From: CAZDUS01 sp964508705
GTDB lineage: Bacteria; Verrucomicrobiota; Kiritimatiellia; CAIKKV01; CAITUY01
NCBI GenBank assembly: GCA_964508705.1
Contig: CAZDUS010000001.1
Location: forward strand, 186,001-250,000
Length of the DNA stretch: 64,000 bases
Reading direction: 5' to 3'
Position numbers and translations under genes: made by a program. Under the pieces are notes generated by a model. The model saw nothing but the letters and a program-made list of their open reading frames with translations. It had not been told where the DNA came from and did not search any database. Positions 1 through 8,107 of this stretch are shown here, piece after piece (position 1 is the first letter of the stretch; the number at the start of each line of letters is the position of its first letter).

Positions 1-526
1 TCTGACAGTCCTCCATCACTTCGTAGGAATGTTCCAGAATGGCATCAAACTGCACACATTCACCCGCCTTGAGCACGGGATGCTCATGGGGCAGCTTCAC
101 GCGGATCGCCCCGCGCAAAACCCAGCACACCTCCAGATCGTCCTGATGAATCTCGGGGTTTGAAACCATTCCGCCTGCCTTGGCCTCGCCCAGCAAGGCG
201 CGAATGTTGCCGTAATGAATATCCCTGAACGTGAAAGCCCCGGATCGGTGGCTTGATTCAACGGCTCGATGGGCCGTCCGCGATTCTGTCAGCATCAGCA
301 GATCGGTAGCATTCATGCCAAACGCCCGGCTTAAACTGAAAAGGGTGCTTAATTCCGCCGATGTCTGATTGCGTTCGAGCTTGGAAATAACCGCCGGAGA
401 GACTCCCGTTCGGGAGGATAAATCGGAAATGGTCCAGCCCTCCCGCTTACGCAACTCGCGCAGGATCGAAAAATCATACATCGAGTCCTTGTCACGAGAA
501 GCTTTCCCAGCTCGCTTTGTCGCCAT
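1..526 (-). CDS. XRE-family transcriptional regulator with C-terminal cupin domain (3' end beyond window)
   Basis: The reverse strand reads MATKRAGKASRDKDSMYDF and continues open to the window edge, so the C-terminus is missing. Residues about 18-75 form an XRE helix-turn-helix (LSSRTGVSPAVISKLERNQ), and from about residue 110 the sequence is cupin-like (HQDDLEVCWVLRGAIRV, LKAGECVQFDA). In this family the cupin senses a small ligand and the helix-turn-helix binds DNA. The ATG at 526 is preceded by GGAG at a good distance. A dyad upstream of the start suggests autoregulation. The ligand cannot be inferred. Confidence 0.85.
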   Translation of the reverse strand, partial: MATKRAGKASRDKDSMYDFSILRELRKREGWTISDLSSRTGVSPAVISKLERNQTSAELSTLFSLSRAFGMNATDLLMLTESRTAHRAVESSHRSGAFTFRDIHYGNIRALLGEAKAGGMVSNPEIHQDDLEVCWVLRGAIRVKLPHEHPVLKAGECVQFDAILEHSYEVMEDCQ

Positions 527-547
527 CGCTATTCTCCATGAGTAAAT

Positions 548-570
548 TTACGATAAATATATATCGTTAA
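548..570. promoter_or_regulatory. Dyad upstream of the XRE-cupin gene
   Basis: ACGATA (550-555) and TATCGT (562-567) are separated by six A/T bases and lie 22-45 bp upstream of the regulator start. An AT-rich dyad in this position is a plausible autoregulatory operator. No binding evidence exists. Confidence 0.35.
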
Positions 571-902
571 AGAATATTAGTCAACCCCCCTGCTCAAGCC
601 ATCTGCACCAAAGACAATTCAAGCGTCACAATCAGCAGACAAACCGATCAAGGATAAATATTAGGTCTTCGGCATCCAAACCGTCATCGCGCCGGAATAG
701 GAATCCTGGAGGCAAAGTGCGTCCGGACATGAAATGAAAGCTTGGGGTGCCGCATGGGTAGTGATGTCAAACCGGGTGGCAGGAAAGTCTAATAACGATT
801 AATTTCCTACTAGCATACGACAAAATGTAAGCATAACGTATCAAGACATTCAAGGCGAACGTAATCATCGAATATGAGGTTAAGAACGTTTATTGGAGAA
901 CC
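571..902. other. Intergenic region without recognised gene
   Basis: This stretch separates the divergent XRE-cupin and SIMPL genes. I see no convincing open reading frame, RNA gene or strong hairpin. A GGAGA motif just before 903 serves the SIMPL gene. Confidence 0.5.
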
Positions 903-1640
903 ATGAATAATCTGATGAAGTTATCGACCTTGGCTCTCATTTTGGCGGCGGGCATGATCTTGTCGGCGTCCATGCTTTCCAAACTCTTTCTCCGCATCCG
1001 CCATGAACAGGCGATTACGGTCAAAGGTTACGCTGAAACCGACATCACTTCGGATATAGGCAAGTTTTCCTGCACATTGACTGCGCGGGGAACCAATCTC
1101 AAGGACGCTTACGACAAACTGCTGGCAAGCAGGCAGACCACCCTTGCCTTTCTAAAACAAATAGGACTGAAGGATGATGAGACGGTTGTGAACACAATTG
1201 AGACAACAAAGGTTGCCAAGCGGGATGAGAAGGGCAAAGAGACAAATGAAATCGAGTATTATGACGTGTCTCAGAAGATTTCGGGCGTTTCCACCAACGT
1301 CATCCTTATTCATGATGCTGCCGCACGAATCACGGAGTTGATCCGGTCGGATGTGGATATTCGTGCTGACGCACCCATGTTCATGGTCGCGGACTTGAAG
1401 GACGCCAAGTTGAAGCTTTTAGCGAGGGCAACAGAGGATGGCTACCGTCGTGCGCTGGCACTCGCCGAAGGCAGTAAAGGAAAGGTTGGCGCACTGATCT
1501 CCGCGCAACAGGGCGTCTTCCAGATTACCGAGCGTCACTCCACCGACACCTCAGGCTATGGCGAGTATGACACCTCCAGCATTGAAAAGACCGCTAAGGC
1601 TGTCGTGACGCTGGAATACGCGATAGACGCTGCACCTTAA
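903..1640 (+). CDS. SIMPL domain-containing protein (DUF541/YggE-like), membrane-anchored
   Basis: This 245-residue protein starts with a hydrophobic segment (about residues 8-30), a signal anchor or signal peptide. A SIMPL domain follows: ITVKGYAETDITSDIGKF near residue 38, then a long alternating alpha/beta region, ending VVTLEYAIDAAP. SIMPL proteins are periplasmic or exported and poorly understood; E. coli YggE is linked to oxidative stress. TTGGAGAACC before the ATG gives a Shine-Dalgarno sequence. The gene stands alone, so context does not refine its role. Confidence 0.85.
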   Translation: MNNLMKLSTLALILAAGMILSASMLSKLFLRIRHEQAITVKGYAETDITSDIGKFSCTLTARGTNLKDAYDKLLASRQTTLAFLKQIGLKDDETVVNTIETTKVAKRDEKGKETNEIEYYDVSQKISGVSTNVILIHDAAARITELIRSDVDIRADAPMFMVADLKDAKLKLLARATEDGYRRALALAEGSKGKVGALISAQQGVFQITERHSTDTSGYGEYDTSSIEKTAKAVVTLEYAIDAAP

Positions 1641-1940
1641 ATAACATGGAGAAGCATCCTGTTTTCAAGTGTCCATTGAAATGGGAAAAGCTGGGGTCGC
1701 TCATGTGATTAAATGGCGGTCATTCATTTCTGTTTCTTACGTCTTCAGAAGCTTCGCAGCCTAATTGGCTACTATATAGCCAAAATCCCACCGCCTGATG
1801 ATCCTATGGTGCTCCGTATCGGAACATCCTCCTTACGGTGCGCATGGCAGTCCGCTTGGACCGCCCAGATCAACCTTCCCATGCATGCATCCTTGATCAA
1901 GCTTCTATCCTTGCGACATCGCCACACCAACGAGGAAATT
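1641..1940. other. Intergenic region
   Basis: There is no recognisable gene. Open frames exist on both strands through 1713-2276, but their N-terminal parts have no protein-like features. Confidence 0.4.
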
Positions 1941-2276
1941 ATGCAGTCAGGATTGACGGTTGCGGTAAAAGACGCCGAGGGGACACGTGACCGATTGATC
2001 ACAAAGGCTTTGGAGTATCTGGGTTCAATGGGCATAACGGAGTCCATGGCAATGCAGATCGTGATCGGGTTCGACAAGAGCCTGCTCCAGCATTTTGACA
2101 ACATCACAGCCAGAAACGAGTTTGTAGCTAATTTGGTCGAGCGCAGTCTCACGCCAGTTGCATGGTCTCTTGTGGGAAAACCCTCTCCCATAGGCTTTAT
2201 GCTCGAATTTAGGAGCCTCCGCAGGGTGCACTGCAGGTTGGACAACATTGATCTAACCTTCTGCGACCTCTGCTAA
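1941..2276 (+). CDS. Hypothetical protein, 111 aa
   Basis: I do not recognise this protein. The ATG at 1941 is preceded by GAGGAAATT, a good ribosome-binding site. Residues about 10-65 have an amphipathic helical pattern (RDRLITKALEYLGSMGI, LLQHFDNITARNEFV). The reading frame is open further upstream to 1713, but without a better start. The Cys-rich tail may be read-through of non-coding sequence. It could be a relic or a chance frame. Confidence 0.35.
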   Translation: MQSGLTVAVKDAEGTRDRLITKALEYLGSMGITESMAMQIVIGFDKSLLQHFDNITARNEFVANLVERSLTPVAWSLVGKPSPIGFMLEFRSLRRVHCRLDNIDLTFCDLC

Positions 2277-2523
2277 GCTAACTTCGCCGCTGTCACAGGC
2301 GATATGGCGGTCACCCTTACGGCAGAACAAACATCGGCCCGAAGATACCGGACAGGCACGGCCTACGAACCCCGAGGCCGATATCTCCTGTTGCATTACC
2401 CGCGGTCACACTTTATGGCCGCGAGTCGATGTGGACGACATTATCGCCTAATACAATCTACGAAATAGCAAGCTTGTGGCTGTCGGCGCCATGCCGCGGA
2501 CTTACAGAACCGATGAAACCGGC

Positions 2524-3372
2524 TTACACCGCTTGATACAGCTTCTCAAACCGGCGCCCGTATTCCACAAACACGTCCCAGGAATCAGCACCTTTAGCCA
2601 GTTTCCCTTCATGAGCGATGGCCGATAGATGCGGTTCCATCGAATACCACCCGTCATATCCCTGGCGTCGGGCCTCTTTTAATACCGCGGCCACATCCCC
2701 GGCCCCTTCGCCTGCAAACACGGGACGCCACCCTTCCTTGGCCGTCTCATCACGGGCGTAATCCTTGATGTGAATGTGCACCACATGCTTATACACATCC
2801 TTGAAGTAGCCCAACGACGAATATCCAGTCTTCCAGAAATTCCCGGTATCAAAAATGAACTTGAGCGCGGAACTTCCCACACCATCAATCATATCGAGGG
2901 CATGCTTTGCATCTTCGCCCCCATAACCGGAACAGTTCTCATGACAAAGGACAATCCCCTCGCCCTCCGCCATTCGCGCCAGCTCCTTCAGCCGCCGTAC
3001 AACTTCCCGGCGCCATTCGGCCTCTGGCCTACCATCATTGGGGTAACTCATGATGCGGGCAAACCGCGTACCGCTCTTTCGCATTCGCGGAAGAATCCGC
3101 CGTAACTCATCCGTATCTTTCGCAAAGTCGCCATTGATAGGCCTGGCCCAATTGGCAATCTGCGTCCCATAACAAAGGATTCGGAGACCTGCATCCGTCA
3201 ATTCACCGAGCATACGCTCAAAATCGCCATCACTCACATCATCAAAATGAACGCTCTTGCCGTCCACCATGACCATGCGAGTCTCGATGGCGCTCCAACC
3301 CAGGGTTTTCTGAGCCTGCACCTGACGACCCCAATCCAACGACGCCTCATCCGTGAATCCGGTAAATTTCAT
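2524..3372 (-). CDS. Sugar phosphate isomerase/epimerase family protein (TIM barrel)
   Basis: This AP-endonuclease-2-like TIM barrel of 282 residues begins MKFTGFTDEASLDWGRQ. The motifs CHENCSGYGGEDAKHAL (metal-ligand Glu), FIFDTGNFWKTGY, HVVHIHIKDYA and WYSMEPHLSA match the xylose-isomerase-like fold, in which Glu/Asp/His/Glu ligands hold a divalent metal. I chose the ATG at 3372, with GAGG just upstream, over an in-frame start at 3447 inside the preceding gene. It is the last of three co-directional genes with a dehydrogenase and a second isomerase, so an oxidised or epimerised sugar is the likely substrate. The exact reaction is unknown. Confidence 0.88.
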   Translation of the reverse strand: MKFTGFTDEASLDWGRQVQAQKTLGWSAIETRMVMVDGKSVHFDDVSDGDFERMLGELTDAGLRILCYGTQIANWARPINGDFAKDTDELRRILPRMRKSGTRFARIMSYPNDGRPEAEWRREVVRRLKELARMAEGEGIVLCHENCSGYGGEDAKHALDMIDGVGSSALKFIFDTGNFWKTGYSSLGYFKDVYKHVVHIHIKDYARDETAKEGWRPVFAGEGAGDVAAVLKEARRQGYDGWYSMEPHLSAIAHEGKLAKGADSWDVFVEYGRRFEKLYQAV

Positions 3373-3385
3373 ATGAACCTCTTTA

Positions 3386-4486
3386 TCAACCCTTATACCG
3401 CGACGTCTTGATCCGTTTCGCCAATTCCCGTCCGTAGGCACTCGCATTCAGTGGAAGGGTTACGCTCTTCCCCGTGAAACCGGACATCAACATCGCGTTG
3501 GCCAACTCCAGCGACGCCACCCCTTCTTCCCCCGAAGCCACCAGGGCTGTCCCTTCCAAAATTGCATCCCTGAAATTCTTAAATATCTCCGAATGCCCAT
3601 CCACACCTTGTTCCGAGACCGGAATACTCACGTTCCACACAGAGGGCTTGCTAAACCACTCCGATGTCGCTGCGCTGTATTGCTTCGTCCCTATTTCATT
3701 GCGGGTAAAGGTCAACACGCCGTTGTCACACACCAGCAACCCCCGGTCACCAGCCACCTCGATCCGGTTGACACCCGGCGCCTCGCCAGTTGAGGTGACA
3801 AACATTCCCGTCGCCCCTGTCGGATATTCAAGGAGCGCGGTGACTTCATCCTCCACCTCTATGTCATGCCGCTTCCCAAAACCAACATACGCCGTCACCT
3901 TCGAAGGCATCCCGGCTATCCACTGCAACAAATCCAGACTGTGCGGCGCCTGGTTCAACAACACCCCGCCACCTTCCCCCGCCCATGTCGCCCGCCAGCC
4001 CGACGACTTGAAATACGATTCCGGACGAAACCAATGCGTCACCACCATGCTGACACGCTGGATGGTTCCCAGCTCACCGGCCATCACCATCTCGCGCATC
4101 TTCTTGTTCACAGGACTCGCCCGGCAATTGAACATCACCGCCAGAACACGGGTCTTGTCGGTATGAGCCGCCACCAGTTTCCGGGCTTCCTTGACCTCAA
4201 CGGCCACAGGCTTTTCCACCAGGACATGCAGCCCCTTCTTCAATGCCGCCAATCCCAACGGAACATGGTCAAAATGAGGCGTGGCAATCAACACCGCGTC
4301 CAGACCGCCCTTGTTAATCAGCTCAAGCCCAGTCGCAAACTTTGCCTCCGCATAATCCTTCATCACTGCGGCATTCGCATCCGCCAATCCCGCAATTTCG
4401 AACTCAGGAATATTCTTGATCCGCTTGTAATGCGCGCTCCCGATGGTGCCGAGTCCGATAATTCCGATTTTGATTTTCTTCTGCAT
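3386..4486 (-). CDS. Gfo/Idh/MocA family oxidoreductase
   Basis: The N-terminal Rossmann fold contains IGIIGLGTIGSAHYKRI (residues about 5-21), and the family lysine motif VLVEKPVAV lies near residue 90. The C-terminal alpha/beta domain carries WRATWAGEGGGVLLNQAPHSLDL, typical of sugar dehydrogenases. The length of 366 residues is normal. Such enzymes use NAD(P) to oxidise or reduce cyclic sugars or inositols. The gene is sandwiched within about 15 bp of two sugar isomerases and is presumably co-transcribed in the order isomerase, dehydrogenase, isomerase. Confidence 0.9.
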   Translation of the reverse strand: MQKKIKIGIIGLGTIGSAHYKRIKNIPEFEIAGLADANAAVMKDYAEAKFATGLELINKGGLDAVLIATPHFDHVPLGLAALKKGLHVLVEKPVAVEVKEARKLVAAHTDKTRVLAVMFNCRASPVNKKMREMVMAGELGTIQRVSMVVTHWFRPESYFKSSGWRATWAGEGGGVLLNQAPHSLDLLQWIAGMPSKVTAYVGFGKRHDIEVEDEVTALLEYPTGATGMFVTSTGEAPGVNRIEVAGDRGLLVCDNGVLTFTRNEIGTKQYSAATSEWFSKPSVWNVSIPVSEQGVDGHSEIFKNFRDAILEGTALVASGEEGVASLELANAMLMSGFTGKSVTLPLNASAYGRELAKRIKTSRYKG

Positions 4487-4496
4487 GAACGCTTCC

Positions 4497-5348
4497 TTAT
4501 GCCTGTATCTGTAATTCCTTCAACAATGCCATTGCATCCTGAACCTTTGTCTCCTGAGGTTGCGCAGTCGAAAAATCCTCGATGACCAACCAACGGTCAT
4601 ACCCCACGCGCTTCAAGCCCGCCAACAACGCCTTGAAGTCGACCTGTCCCGTCCGGAGAGGGGCAAATGTCGGCTTCCACTTCAGCTTCTGGGGGCCATC
4701 GTTCGGCTCGTAGACATTGACGGAATTCTTGATGTGAACATGTGCCAGATATCCCCCCAGCATCTCAAACCCCATCTGGTAATTCTCAAAGCCTTCGTAA
4801 ACCATGTTACCGGCGTCGTGAATCACGCCAACCTCCTCCGGCTTCCAAGCCGAGAGAAATCGCAAGGCTGCGCTGGCCGAGGCCACAATCGTCCCCATGT
4901 GAATCTCAATAACCGGCTTCACCTTATGATTCCGGGCATACTCAATCACCCGGTTATAGCACTCCTGATCCTTTTTGAAGAGATCGCTGAAATGAACCTC
5001 CCCTGAATACTGCGCCACCCCGATCCGCACCATCGGCACCCCCATCAACTCCGCCACATCAATCATTCGCTTGGCCTGTTCAAAATCCGTGGCCCTGACG
5101 TAGGAACCCAGATTCGGCATCTCCAATCCTTCGCTCCGCGTCATATCGGCAATCGCCTTGAACTGTGCATCCGTCCAATCCGTCTGCAACGATGTTCGAT
5201 TGCCCGACCAGAATCCGGGTTTCGCCATGTCTCCCTTGTCGGCAAACACCCGCCACTCGACACCATGATAGCCATACTTCTTCAGTAACTTAACAACCTG
5301 CTCCGGCGTCGACTCCGGCAACCCAACCGTAAACCATGCAAGCTTCAT
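4497..5348 (-). CDS. Sugar phosphate isomerase/epimerase family protein
   Basis: A second TIM-barrel isomerase (283 residues) starts MKLAWFTVGLPESTPEQVVK. Metal-site segments are VIEIHMGTIVASASAAL, VIHDAGNMVYEG, HVHIKNSVNVYEP and WLVIEDFSTA. The start at 5348 has GGAAGGA at good spacing. It is the first gene of the three-gene sugar operon reading toward 2524. It is only distantly similar to the downstream isomerase, so the two probably do different steps. Confidence 0.88.
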   Translation of the reverse strand: MKLAWFTVGLPESTPEQVVKLLKKYGYHGVEWRVFADKGDMAKPGFWSGNRTSLQTDWTDAQFKAIADMTRSEGLEMPNLGSYVRATDFEQAKRMIDVAELMGVPMVRIGVAQYSGEVHFSDLFKKDQECYNRVIEYARNHKVKPVIEIHMGTIVASASAALRFLSAWKPEEVGVIHDAGNMVYEGFENYQMGFEMLGGYLAHVHIKNSVNVYEPNDGPQKLKWKPTFAPLRTGQVDFKALLAGLKRVGYDRWLVIEDFSTAQPQETKVQDAMALLKELQIQA

Positions 5349-5663
5349 TTTATATCCTTCCAGTTGGAGCAATCATCGCCGGAATTAGCACAATGGATGC
5401 ACAAATTATGTCCTCAGAATCCTTTGGCACACGGCGGACAGGAACATAGCAAATGCTATGAGCGGAAACAAGGGAAAAACCGCTCCCGCCATGATGCGGT
5501 AAGGCAGTTTTGACTTGGAAACGGGAGTTGCGCACGAGGAGCATTTCGCGATTGCTCAAAATATATGTAGCGCAAACAGACACGCTCAATCCATCTAGAC
5601 TTGTATCCGCAATTGGGGCATGAATTGTATGATCGTTTCATGATCTCTGTCTGGCCAACGATA
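5349..5663. other. Intergenic region upstream of the sugar operon
   Basis: About 315 bp without a convincing gene lie between the sugar operon promoter side and the flavin reductase 3' end. I see no clear -10/-35 pair. Confidence 0.4.
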
Positions 5664-5714
5664 CCCATTGAGGCTACTCGGGTGCCGGGGCGGCACCCGA
5701 GTAGCCTCAATGGG
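5664..5714. repeat. Perfect 23-bp inverted repeat overlapping a stop codon
   Basis: Arms 5664-5686 and 5692-5714 are perfect reverse complements separated by GGGGC. The right arm contains the last codon and TGA stop of the flavin reductase gene. There is no T-run on the exit side, so it is not a standard intrinsic terminator, though the RNA stem would be very stable. Confidence 0.85.
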
Positions 5715-6261
5715 CTTGGGCTCCTTCGTCGGCCACGCGAGGGGCTCGCCTTCCATAGACCTTCTCAGGGAAGTCCCCGGCTGCGTATTCCGCTGTTCGG
5801 CGGCCGCGCTCTACATCTTCGTCGGCGTACGCGTCTACCACCGTCGCGATGAATAGAACCTTGTCGCCGCTCCTGACCGCTTGTTCAACGCGGCATTCCA
5901 TGTGAGCGACGCATTCAGCGATGATGGGTGCGTCGACGTAGCGAGCGGATTGTGCCGTCAACCCCGTTTCCTTGAACTTGTCGACATCCCTTCCGGAGTG
6001 CAAGCCGCAATAGTAGATTTGGCGTTTCAGTTCTTGCGTCGGAACATTGATAACAAACTCCTTGGTCTTTTCGATGACGTGGATGGAATATGCCTTCTGT
6101 CCAATCGCGCAGGCAACCATCGGTGGCTCTCTGGAAACGGGCATGCAGAAGCTGACAGCGATGATGTTGGTCCGTCCCCTGTCACCACACGTCACAAGGT
6201 AGTGCCGCATGGGCCACAAGTACTTCAGATATTCAGTGTGGGTCTTGTTCATCCTTATCAT
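5707..6261 (-). CDS. Flavin reductase family protein (FMN-binding split barrel)
   Basis: The split-barrel signature is present: YLVTCGDRGRTNIIAVSFCM, then SREPPMVACAIGQKAYS, FVINVPTQELKRQIYYCG and the CRVEQAVRSGDKVLFIATVV strand. Relatives bind FMN and act as NAD(P)H:flavin reductases or redox proteins. Start choice is uncertain: ATGs at 6261 and 6252 sit directly before the conserved domain, but neither has a strong ribosome-binding site. A frame open to 6363 would add about 30 non-conserved residues. The 3' end lies within a large perfect hairpin. Confidence 0.8.
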   Translation of the reverse strand: MIRMNKTHTEYLKYLWPMRHYLVTCGDRGRTNIIAVSFCMPVSREPPMVACAIGQKAYSIHVIEKTKEFVINVPTQELKRQIYYCGLHSGRDVDKFKETGLTAQSARYVDAPIIAECVAHMECRVEQAVRSGDKVLFIATVVDAYADEDVERGRRTAEYAAGDFPEKVYGRRAPRVADEGAQAH

Positions 6262-6356
6262 GCCCAACGTTGCCCTTGAGCCCCGGCGAGCGTGTGAGCC
6301 GTCGCGGTTGATGAGTTGGTTGGCACCAATTTTATATCCGGTCATGTTCATCTGGC

Positions 6357-6524
6357 TCAACATCCGGGACGGAAGATAGGATTCTTTTTATCGGATATCG
6401 TACAAACATAGTCAACGAATTTGCCGATATCGGCACGCGAGAATGGCATTTTGGTCCGCGGATCAACAAGTGCTTTCTCGTACTCGACTACCAGTGGTAC
6501 CGAAACGGCAGTGATAAACCTACC
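6357..6524 (-). pseudogene. Relic of a PIN-family toxin gene
   Basis: The reverse frame reads ITAVSVPLVVEYEKALVDP then FSRADIGKFVDYVCTISDKK and PIFRPGC-stop. The VPLxxEYExxL and SRADIxxFxDYxC pattern matches the middle of COG1569 PIN-domain toxins. The N-terminal catalytic Asp region and the C-terminal half are missing, and no start codon or antitoxin remains. It lies between the flavin reductase and tRNA-Gln. Confidence 0.55.
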
Positions 6525-6628
6525 CCTCCTTAACGGTGTCATCCGAGGTGAAGGCGAAGGAAAAAATAGAGAGGATGATTCTTCAGAAAGTCTTGGTAAT
6601 AAAGGGTTTGATAGGTGTCTTTGATTGG

Positions 6629-6699
6629 TTGCCGGACTAGGATTCGAACCTAGACAAGCAGATTCAGAATCTGCTGTGCTACCATTACACAATCCGGCA
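6629..6699 (-). tRNA. tRNA-Gln (anticodon CTG)
   Basis: On the reverse strand the acceptor stem TGCCGGA/TCCGGCA pairs fully. The D arm is GTGTAATGGTAGCAC. The anticodon arm GCAGA-TTCTGAA-TCTGC gives anticodon CUG. The T arm is CTAGG-TTCGAAT-CCTAG, with discriminator A. CCA is not encoded. Total length is 71 nt. Confidence 0.95.
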
Positions 6700-6776
6700 A
6701 GAATGAATCATCGCCTACAAAGCGGCAATTTGAGCGGGAAAGGATGCGAAAATACGTAATGTTACGTCAAGCCCTT

Positions 6777-7871
6777 TCACGAAATCCGCATCGGCATCAA
6801 CACGTAGATAAACGGTACATCACTCTTGATGACGCCCGGGCTTAACTCATCCGTCAATTCCACATAAATCTCGTCGTTGGCCAGGTTCTTCAGCGGCTCC
6901 ATGATGTATTCAGGATTGAACGCCACCACCAGCTCCTTGCCCGCATACTTGATGGCCACCGTTTCGTGGGCTTCACCAATATCCGGCGAGGACGCGCTGA
7001 TCTTGAGCTTGTTCTTCCCAAACGCCAGCTTTACTGAACTTGATTTCTCGCTGGTCAACAGTGAAACACGACGCAGAGCCGTCAACATACCCTCGCGCTC
7101 CACGGCAATCCGCTGTTCGCACTGGGACGGAATGACCTGACGGAAATTGGGATATGTACCCTCAATCAGCTTGGTCGTGAGGACCATCTGGTCAACTTCG
7201 AATCCCGCCTGATTCTTGGTGATGTGAATCTTGACGGTTCCTTCATCCTTCAACATGCGGATAATCTCGTTAACCGCCTTGGTAGGGACAATGGCTTCGA
7301 TTTCAGATTCCTTCGGGAACTCCAATTCCTGCTCAGCCAGTGACAAGCGCCGTCCATCGGTGGCCACCACGGTCAATTTACTGCCCTTGAAGCTCATTAA
7401 CGTGCCGTTGAGGATAAACCTCGTCTCGTCAGTGGATGCGGCGTAGAAGGTCTTCTGGAGCATATCCCTGAGCACTCTCTGCTCCATGGTGAATGTTGAT
7501 CCGCCCTCATACTTGGCAATGGCTGGGAAATCATCCTGCGGCAAGCCTGGAATCTTGAAAAATGCCGTTCCGCAACTGATGGAGGCGGAATTCTTGTCAT
7601 CCACGTCGATTTCAATGTTATCCGCCGGTAATTCACGGACAATGCTCAAGAGACGACGGGCAGGTAAAGTGGTTCCACCTTCCTTAACCACCTTGGCTTC
7701 AACCACACAGCGCATGCTGACTTCAAGATCCGTGGTGGTAAACCACAGTTTGTCATCTTCCGCCTGCAAAAGAACATTGGTCAACACGGGAAGCGTTGGG
7801 CGAACATTCACCACGCCGCTTACCATCTGCAAGCCTGAAAGCACTGAATCCTTACTGATGACGATTTTCAT
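6777..7871 (-). CDS. dnaN: DNA polymerase III beta subunit (sliding clamp)
   Basis: This 364-residue protein has the three-domain clamp layout. It begins MKIVISKDSVLSGLQMVSGV, includes VVATDGRRLSLAEQEL near residue 175, and ends VPFIYVLMPMRIS, the typical clamp C-terminus. The homodimer encircles DNA and tethers polymerase III and partner proteins. The gene is downstream of dnaA in the same direction with a 236-bp gap, the classic origin-proximal arrangement. Confidence 0.97.
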   Translation of the reverse strand: MKIVISKDSVLSGLQMVSGVVNVRPTLPVLTNVLLQAEDDKLWFTTTDLEVSMRCVVEAKVVKEGGTTLPARRLLSIVRELPADNIEIDVDDKNSASISCGTAFFKIPGLPQDDFPAIAKYEGGSTFTMEQRVLRDMLQKTFYAASTDETRFILNGTLMSFKGSKLTVVATDGRRLSLAEQELEFPKESEIEAIVPTKAVNEIIRMLKDEGTVKIHITKNQAGFEVDQMVLTTKLIEGTYPNFRQVIPSQCEQRIAVEREGMLTALRRVSLLTSEKSSSVKLAFGKNKLKISASSPDIGEAHETVAIKYAGKELVVAFNPEYIMEPLKNLANDEIYVELTDELSPGVIKSDVPFIYVLMPMRIS

Positions 7872-8107
7872 GATAACTCCAACCCTTCTTTCAACAGATT
7901 AAGAATATTATTCTATCTATTCTTATCTATCATTCATCCTATTATGTCCCGTTGTCAGCGTTAATAACTCACCAAACCATTGAATCTATTGATCAATACA
8001 TCAATCAGACCCTGTTGATGAACCCCCTTAACAGCCTGTGAACAACGGATAATAACCCATCAACCTCTTGTTATGAACATCATTTCTGCAAGTTATTGAC
8101 ATGGTTG
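7872..8107. other. dnaA-dnaN intergenic region, candidate origin segment
   Basis: The gap is AT-rich, with a pyrimidine-rich tract at about 7905-7950. DnaA-box-like nonamers are TTATGAACA (8071-8079), TTATTGACA (8093-8101) and, on the reverse strand, TTGTTCACA (8037-8045). None is the exact TTATCCACA consensus. It may be part of oriC or carry the dnaN promoter. A similar cluster lies upstream of dnaA. Confidence 0.4.

Noticed and set aside
1772..2248. 158-codon reverse-strand frame
   Set aside because: No start signal or protein-like pattern; the opposite strand frame from 1941 with GAGG is the better candidate.
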